Source: Asterella californica
Taxonomy: Eukaryota > Streptophyta > Marchantiopsida > Marchantiales > Aytoniaceae
Length of the DNA stretch: 64,000 nucleotides
NCBI GenBank assembly: GCA_036924285.1
Contig: JAYKYS010000002.1
Span: 47,445,501 to 47,509,500, forward strand
Direction: 5' to 3'
Both the position numbers and the translations under genes were made by a program. Below the pieces are notes generated by a model. It did not search any database. It was not told the origin of the DNA and saw only the letters and a program-made list of their open reading frames with translations. Of the stretch, positions 56,050 through 64,000 are shown one piece after another (positions within the stretch are counted from its first letter, which is position 1; every line of letters begins with the position of its first letter).

Positions 56050-59000
56050 GACCAGGGTTATGAGAAACATACCCCATTGTATAGTACAAGCTTATCAGTC
56101 CCAATGCGCCCGGTTTAAGGCTATTGATGGATGGTGTAAGAAAAAGATATCAGTCCATTCTTTGGCTCACAATGAGTTCACGTAGAGTAAGGTGATCTTG
56201 CTGTGATCCACCGTCTTCAGCACAGACGGTGATCCTCTCTGAGGTGTGTATATTTCTGACAAGAGTTCGGTAAGATAGATAGTGTTGTAAGTTAACGTTA
56301 GCAATCAGCCTGGCCAGAGGATGGATGATATTGCTCGATGATGTATAGGTCCTGGAAGGTCTGAAGAGAAAACAGTTTTGGTACGCATGGTATTTCAGTC
56401 GATATCGTGTGTACTCTTGAGGAAAAGAAACAAAATTCAATAAAATGTCCAACTTAACGGTATCAGTGGATCCTTGGAGACGTCTCATTGTTGCCCCTTT
56501 CTGAGACAGATATCAACACCCACAACGGAGTCGCAATGATACCACTGACTACCAGTTTGCCAAGCGGTTTTGTCGTGACAGACTGGGAGTGTGGACATCT
56601 CAGCAGAAGCCAATACTGCACATCTTGAGTGGATGGCGTTCTGGGTGGAGTACACTTTTGCTGGATGACCTTGCAACGGATGATGTGCTGCTAAGGTCAA
56701 TATCTGTCCGAGGAAAAGCGCTGGTCGTCCCGTTATGTGTGCGATCTGTCCTGTATGGGTCGAATCTCAGTTACAAGCCTTGTTAGTCTATGCATGCAAG
56801 GGGTTTCGTGTCAGTCAGGTCGACCACTGGGGAGGTAGAACCACCCATGTAAGTGCGTGTTGTCTTATGAAGTGAATGGAGAAGTGTGTGAATATACTCT
56901 CGCAAAGGTCAAGGTATTGATCTGGCAGAACCCTATGCCCTGGGACAAATTCAAAAAGCTTCCTTTTGAGCTCGTTTTTATTCTATATGTGCACAGACAG
57001 ACACAGCCTCGAGTTTCTCCCAAATTGTACTAGACCTGCCCTTTTCTGTGGATGCGGAAGGAACCTAATGCCATCTGGACTTAGCTGCATCTTCTCCCGG
57101 TTGCTGCACAAGTGGTGACTTCCATCTGCCCAACTCGTACGGGGAAGTCTAAAGCTGGAAAGTAAAAATTCCGCATGAAACCAGTTTCAGCACGACCCAC
57201 AAGAAACTGGTTTCTGCGGTTAGCTGAACCGATACCAAAAGGGCTGTAAGGGCCGGCCTGACTACTCTTAGCTCCAGATGAGAAAGCCTTCACACACCTA
57301 GCCAGTACAGCACCGAGCAAGACTGGTCATGGCAGAGGTGAAGTGCCATAGCCATAATTAGAGGACCGGGTCATAAGAAGTGGGGAGTTCCTCGCTCTCT
57401 CGACCGCGGGCTGTTATTGTTACAGAGCCTGCCCGCGCGAGAGGGGTCGGAGGTGAATACAGCAAGTACGTCAGTCAACAATTGAGGAGAAAGAGTCATT
57501 GCTCGGTGGGGTCCTCGTGTCCATAAGTGGTTCCCATCTCAGCAATCCTCGGCGGAGCATGGGCATCGTTCCTTTAGCAGCACAGTGAGCCGCATCAACA
57601 GTGGAAGCTTTCCTCATTAGGGTCGATTCGTATGGAACCGGACCGGCCTGCACATAGACCAGACCGGGGTGGTCTTGGTAACATTCTCGTATGAATATTA
57701 CTTTTTGATAGTTGGACCGGTTAATGATATACGTATAGGATATGAGAAACGAGATTCGTTTATGGAACAAAGAATACCATCCAAGAGATTAGAGAAATTG
57801 GTTTATTGTCAAGTTCAACTTCTTATTTTGAAGTTCTTGTATGAAAGGTTGGAGTTTCATGAATCAGGTCGACTGTCTATGAAGCTCTAGTGGTTAGTAC
57901 TATCGCAATACTTAAAACTTTGATAGAAAACTTTATCAAAAGATTCAAGGATTTAATTTGGATGAAATTTCAGTGTCACCTTCAGTTTGCAGTTCACAGT
58001 ATCGAAATGTGTATCACTGCACTACGTCAGAGATTGAGGAGTTCCACGAGATACGTAAGTGGTATCCATGGTGGCTATTTATGCACCAAAAGTAGAAGGA
58101 AAAAGAAAACTTCTCTACATTCTTACTAATCAAGTCTTCATCATCTGATTAGCGCGCTAATCGTTAGTGCATGTTTAATTCAAAACCTGAGGTGGCAGGT
58201 GTTCCCTTAACAACTAACTCCCAGAAGTTCTCTTGTGATCGAGTTACTTAATTTGTCCATCTCCACGTTTTGGACACCTGATAACTACTATATATTTCTC
58301 TTTTTGAGACTGGGTTAATTACCAACAAAGTGCCATTATCAAGTTACTGTTTAAAATAAAGATGGAATAATTATATGACTAATTTGTTCGATGTCGTTTG
58401 GAGTAGTCTGGTACCGTAAGCTGGTCCATGCGACTCCACCCTTAGGCTCGTAAGAGCTCCTCCTCGGGCCTCGATGTCCCTTCGCGCGTCCATAAGCTGA
58501 CTGCATTACCTTCCTGCTTGCGTTCCGTTGGCGAACATAGAAACACCCGCGAACAGCAGATTTTGACAGGAGGAGGGCCGCAGTGTGGGGATGGGCCTGT
58601 CTCTCTCTTGAGTCGATCGGGTCGTAGTTTCAAGCTAGAATCGGATCAGATGATCAGAATAAGTCTATGAAGACTTATTAGCTTAATCCAAGTGATTCCT
58701 TCCTCTCTTAGCGAGGAGGAGGGATTTGACAACCACGTGCTATAATTATTCCACCTAGAGCGTCTGTCGTGGACGGCTCCCCTTCTTCTAGTACGTGATT
58801 CACGTCTCCATGGGGTGAAATAATATCTGCGGGGGGAAAGCACGACCGAAGCCAACCTGGGCATGAGCCGAGCCAGCTCAGAGAATGTATTCAAGCATGC
58901 CGTACTAACTCCATATATAGCGAGTGTTCTCAACAGCGAGGCTCGCATGTGCAGTACAGTGCAAGCCATATCGATTGGATCTGAGGAGAGGTGAAAGCAG

Positions 59001-61731
59001 GAGGCAGGAGGAGTTCAGTGGATAGATGAGCAGCCCATCCATCCATCCGCTCTTTCGTTTGCCTGCCTGATTCTCTTGTATGTATACTAGAGAATGTTTC
59101 CCTCGTCAGAACGAACTGTCATCCATCTCGCCATTTCCACTTTCCTTGCGGAGCATGGGGTGAGACCAGGAGTTACAGTGTATCATCGACATAACGACAC
59201 TCTTGGTCACATTGTCAAGCATAGTTGTCGTTCTGAAGAATTTAATTTATCTTTATTTATATATAACGATAAAGAATTTTATGTCTTTATTTGAAAAACA
59301 AAGAAGTGACAATCACCAGTTTTAACGGGTTCACAAACATCTTGTGGGAACTCTAGGTCTGTCTTATTACCCTTTCAAATTTTTTACCTTTTCTTATTTA
59401 GTTTTAAAGTCTTTATCCAAATTTCTGAAAATCGAAGGTTGCATTAAACCGTAAATTTTTCTTCACTTACTTTTTATTGAAATATGCTCTCACCAAATAG
59501 ACTGACTAGATTCTGATTTCATATTACATTTTATCTAACCGAAATACTAATCTATTTATAGCAAGTAAAAACTTGTTATTATTCTAAGAATCATTTAAAC
59601 CTAAACACCGTAGCTAATAGAATGAGCACACGCTCATCTTCTCGTCACTATCTTCTTCGTCCCTACACCAAATGACCAAGTTCCAAAAAAATATGCCACT
59701 GGGTTAGAAAGCCCAAAGTTCTAAAGCTTATGAATAGTAAATTCTTCTGAAAGTTACAATTGGTTTCCTGTATTTTGAAATTATTTTCCTGATCTTTTGA
59801 AATTTTTTCTACTTTTTCTACTATTTTGGTACTATTTGGATACTTTTCAGTGTCCTTATAACGGCATTGTTATACAATAATTTAGCTCCGTCCAGTAAAT
59901 TCCATTCCCTGGAAAAATTCATACTTACAACAAAACAGTCATTATAAACAGTATTATACGTGAATAGACTGTGTATGCAGTGTCACATCAGAGTTTGCAA
60001 GGAAACAATCCAAATTGAATATTCTCATGGATCACTCTCAAGGAAAGGTGCGCTGCTTGATGCCGTGGACTAATGAATAACAACTTGTTTGTGACAATCT
60101 AGAGCCAAGAGGAGGGATCCACTAAGGATAGGAGTGACATACTAGGGATGTAATTTGTAGGAATCTAGAATAAATATTCTCTGCCTGCAGGTCACCAAGT
60201 CGGCTAGTTCCGGGTTGATCTATCGGGTCAGAGAGATACCAAGCAGATTATATCCGTCACCATCACTCCACCTTTTTCTTGGAGTTACAATTCTCACGAA
60301 TTGTCCATAGTACACTGGAATACCAAAAGTTTATCACTGGACTGACTACATAGATAGTCGGGACTGGAACAGCGACAAACGTGAGATCTATCGTAGATTT
60401 GCTTATAGGTTTATTAAAGCTTATATTTTAATCTTTATACAAAGCTTAGAGTTAATCGACTTATTGGTTAGCAGTACTAAATTACAATCTCATGAGAATT
60501 TTCAAAAGTTATATATATTCAGTAAAACTTCATTATAATCACATCCAATACAGTCACAAACAAGATATAAGTACATTTCTTTTAAGAATATTGAATTTTT
60601 CCTTTGTAAAACTTTTTCCTTATATTTATTATCACATATTTGAGTTGTTAAAACAAATAAAATATGACTATATATCACAAAAATAAATAGTTCGTAGATG
60701 AGTAGTAAGCAATTAGAGGTCATACATCCGTTTCTCTGAATAACAATAAGCAAATAGAAACATTTTGAGTTCAATGTTTCTCAAACTAACTTCAAAAAAC
60801 TTTAGTTCTTCCAATCGTAATATCCTCATGAAACTCAACACATATCCTTCTATGGTAGTCATATTCCACAGGGAAAATGAGTGCTTGGAGTAAGTCATGA
60901 ATATTGAGTAATTCCAGTTCAGTTTAATAATTATATGATAATTGAGAGAAAAATACTCAAATAATATCATACGAGAGAGAATCTTCTTTTTTGAATATGA
61001 ATAATTAGATATCGCTTATGACAATTTTTCCCAAAGTTACAATCATTTTAAGTTGAGTAAAGGAGTTCACAAAGATGTGCTTTGATTTTTAAGATAATTA
61101 CATGACATCCATTTCCATTGGGGTGATGGGATGTTGTTGTGAAACTTTATGTTAGCAAATGGGCGTTTTCTTTACTTTCAATTACACTTCGGTGATTCTT
61201 GTCTTAGGTTTGGGTTCCAAGATTTGATTAAAGATTTGAGATGTAATTTTCAAACAATTTAGGGCTGTTTCTCAATTTTATATTCTTTTACTGAAGTTTA
61301 CATAAAATGAGATTTAGCACATCTTAAGAACTTATTCTCGTGATTGTTTCTCTCTTGTTTTGTTCTTGCACACGATATATCAACAACCAAATATCTTGTA
61401 TATTTTGGGATAATTTTTACGTATAAAATTAGTACGACATGATAGCGTGAGATAGGCTAGAGATACTATGACCTGACCAGCAATTGAGTATAGATCAGAA
61501 TACCGGCTACCAGTAAATACCATACAAGGTTAACTATACCTTGCACATTTACAAACAAATTAGCAGGTAGTAGCGTAATATAGGATATTTATTATTTCAG
61601 CCTCTGAATCATCACGAACTCACGGATGTTTCTGAAAGGACATAAAATGTCAGCGTGATATAGAAGTTGTTCCTCACAGATATATACACCTTCGAACTGG
61701 AAGCTTCTGAATCAGTTTAGCTAGGTGCGCA
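56050..61731. other. Intergenic region between two convergent genes
   Basis: No gene is recognised. Minus frames at 57081-57320 and 57471-57770 have no family features. 58146-58161 is a perfect palindrome (GATTAGCGCGCTAATC). Sequence from 59.2 to 61.6 kb is AT-rich. The 3' UTR of the TBC gene should lie just after 56049 and that of the reductase gene just below 61732; no clear poly(A) signal was chosen. Confidence 0.4.
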
Positions 61732-64000
61732 CTAGGCGAGATGGTGCGGCTTCAGTCCCTTAATGCCCCGCCCCTTAAGAACGTATCTGCGCAGTCCTGG
61801 TAAGTGCGATTCGACCAACACTTCTGTCCAATCTAGCTCTGAGACACTGTAACCAAATGTTTTTTGCTCCTCCTCGCAAATTTGCTGAAGCACAGCCTCC
61901 GTGTTATGACTCTCGTACCTGGAAAAATCGATCAGAACTTTAATCCTCTGATGAAAGACTTACTAGCTATAGTGCATAAACGTTAACGTGGATTGACTTC
62001 TGCTCGTGGTATTATTCTGGATATAGAGAAATAATGATCTTTGGCACTTTGAATCCAATGCAGTACGTGTTACGCGAGAATCACCTGGCCCAGTGGTGGG
62101 TGTAGGGCATATAAATGCGACTAAGATGATGGAGATTGTCATAGCCCCTCTGCAACAAGGTATTCTCTCTTTGAAGCGCTTTGTCGTTCTTGGAGCCCTC
62201 TTCTAAGTTCATCATCTGCGCCCAAAACAACCTTCAGAAGCTTTCTCTCAAGTACTTCTTTCGATTTTCAGAACCTTAGTTAGGAACAATTTGTTTTGAG
62301 TTAACGATCATACACTTAGTTAGTGACCCATCGATATATTCTAAACTCCAAACAGGACTATAATTACCATTGCAGGCAGCTTGTGGGTCTGCCATAGGTA
62401 CTGCTCAAATTCATCCGCGTCCTCGAAGATCCTGTATCTTTCCACGGGTATATCGTCCCCGTGCTTGTCGACCATCGGATACGTTTTGAAATGCTGGTAA
62501 AAGCTATCAAACAGTCCCCTGAACGTCAGAGGCTTGAGCGAGCCACTGGACGACTGGTAGACGAAAGTATTTCTTTGCTTTCGCCCGTAGTGCTTCGTCA
62601 TCACTGCCAATATCGTGTTGACGACCAAGTCTACTGGTATCTGCACGCTCAAAAGTACGACATGATGATCAGTCTCCTGTCCCAGTGAACCATAGCCAGT
62701 AAGTGGTGAAGTCATATGAAGCTAGATCGAACGCTGACTCAGAGGTGAATCAAATGCATGTGAAGCTGAAACATGGCATTGCATAGAGTGGGACAATATA
62801 TTTACCAGATCCACGACAGAGTCTTCAGTTGATGAGAACCCAGCCATCAGTCCTCTACCGTAAGGGACTGCAAGAGGGTCGATCATCCTGCAGCAGGAGA
62901 TTGCACAGAAAAGGGAACTGTTAGAGTTGTATATGACAACAGGTTCCAGAAAATGGCTCAATACTAGGTTTCGTTGACATAATATATGCGCTGCCAATAT
63001 TGGAAACTCAAGCAAGGTCGAAGGAACGTTGATTCAGAAGCATACTTGATCCCTTCGATCCAGCCACGAAAAGGTTCCTTGTAGGTGCTCACAACGACGC
63101 TAGGACGTACGATGGCCAGCGGTATGTCTCCTTTGTTTTGGAAGAGTAACATTTCTCCCATAGCTTTCGAGAAGGTGTACACGTCCTGCCATCCGAACAT
63201 TCGTGCCCTACGTACGAATTCGAAACACTAAGGACGTAATTAGTCAGCGGCGCTGTGGAAAGTGGACTGGAAATGAAATGAGAAATAGCGATATATTACT
63301 ATTTCCTTTCATTGCAGGGCAATTAACCTGAATAGAGTTAACCTGTTGCATATATATCACCTCTCAAATAGTATAGATAATATTAATTAAATAGTAATAA
63401 TAATAACATATCACCTCCTTGTGCCCAGCTGGCGCATCTTCTCGTCCGTGTTGGAATCTGCGAACAATTTCGCAGATTCTTCTGCTAGCTTTCTTTCGAA
63501 GTCGATATCGAGCTTGGGCAGATCCTTCGACCAATGGCTCGACTGTGTTTCGGCCCTCTCATCCACAAGCTCTTGGGTTATTGTCTGTCCCAGTTCAAAA
63601 GGCTTCTCATCGACACTTCCCGTCCTCTTCCCGTTTGTATAAGCTGGAATAAACCATGCACAGATTTCTTTCATGAATTCGTAGTCAGAAGTATCTGGAT
63701 CTACATACGGAAACACACACGTGTGTACGTACGTCCGTCCAAATCTTGCAAGAATCTATATCTTCTTACCGGTAGAGACATGAAGGAAGAGCTTCAAATT
63801 CGGACATGTCTTTGCGAAATTCATCACGTTTGTTGGACCCAAAGTGTTGTCTTGAAGGGCAACATCATACCTGTCATCTCATATTACAAGGAACGAGCTC
63901 GAGTTAGTTTGTACGCATATACCGGGACTACCAGCTCCTATGGATCGAAGGAGCTGCGTTCAAACTTTGAGAAGATACGTACAGTTCGAGAGCATATGCC
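61732..64000 (-). CDS. Fatty acyl-CoA reductase (alcohol-forming), C-terminal two thirds, runs off the window
   Basis: Exons on the minus strand by codon continuity and GT/AG sites: 64000-63983 (partial), 63870-63770, 63643-63415, 63207-63046, 62887-62806, 62640-62368, 62215-62085 and 61918-61732 (stop TAG). About 390 residues are visible. Landmarks in order: [20 protein letters not shown], then LFLHVSTAYTNG; the active-site YxxxK in [41 protein letters not shown]; and the C-terminal domain with SELDWTEVL and [14 protein letters not shown]. The Rossmann N-terminus with the GxxGxxG motif lies beyond the right edge. Family members reduce long-chain acyl-CoA or acyl-ACP with NADPH to primary alcohols used in wax, cutin, suberin or sporopollenin. 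All visible exons are intact. The 62215 exon boundary and the 63983 donor are the least certain. Subfamily, chain length and location (ER or plastid) cannot be told. Confidence 0.9.

Noticed and set aside
57081..57320. 79-codon minus-strand frame in the region between the two host genes
   Set aside because: No family features and no supporting splice or neighbour evidence.
1..64000. CRISPR arrays, rRNA genes, bacterial operons, organelle inserts
   Set aside because: None seen; the short regular repeats at 25.3 kb are inverted and eukaryotic in context, not a CRISPR array.

Overview
The window is nuclear plant DNA: genes with short spliced introns, long Ty3/gypsy LTR retrotransposons, AT-rich spacers and many dispersed repeats. 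The two host genes (a plant-type TBC RabGAP and a fatty acyl-CoA reductase) point to a land plant. The repeat content (a chromovirus, a retroelement whose protease motif is Asp-His-Gly, an early-branching type of non-LTR element and Rep-like HUH remnants) would suit a bryophyte or other seedless plant. That placement is an inference and is not proven by the sequence.

Layout. 1-2.1 kb has no recognisable gene and is followed by an array of five hairpins (2112-2340). Two LTR retrotransposons then occupy nearly all of 2.74-20.58 kb. Element 1 (2742-10397) is a very young, apparently intact chromovirus with one gag-pol reading frame ending in a chromodomain. Element 2 (10506-20580) starts 108 bp later. 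It has 2-kb LTRs carrying two different internal tandem arrays, an intact gag-protease frame, and a pol frame broken by a frameshift and a nonsense codon. From 20.6 to 28 kb there is mostly unassigned DNA plus an inverted-repeat element built from TGATCA-centred motifs (25.27-25.63 kb).

From 28.2 to 38.5 kb two decayed copies of the same Rep-like gene lie in opposite orientations (minus strand near 28.2-30.0 kb, plus strand near 36.6-38.1 kb). They are separated by AT-rich DNA and a degenerate solo LTR of the element 1 family (31403-32428). From 38.5 to 42 kb there are hairpins, including further members of the foldback module family seen near 2.1 kb. A broken non-LTR reverse transcriptase gene with an N-terminal zinc finger and a probable restriction-like endonuclease lies on the minus strand at 45.1-48.2 kb.

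The host genes sit at the right. A seven-exon TBC-domain Rab GTPase-activating protein gene lies on the plus strand (53702-56049). A fatty acyl-CoA reductase gene lies on the minus strand and runs off the right edge (61732-64000); its last eight exons or exon parts can be followed codon by codon. The two genes are convergent and about 5.7 kb apart. They act in unrelated processes: membrane traffic, and fatty alcohol synthesis for wax, cutin, suberin or spore wall.

The most interesting unexplained signals are the paired Rep-like remnants (possibly Replitron-like), the dispersed modular foldback family, the TGATCA inverted element and the zinc-finger/restriction-like-endonuclease non-LTR element. 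All coordinates were read by eye; similarities were judged by direct comparison inside the window and from memory of protein families, without a database search.
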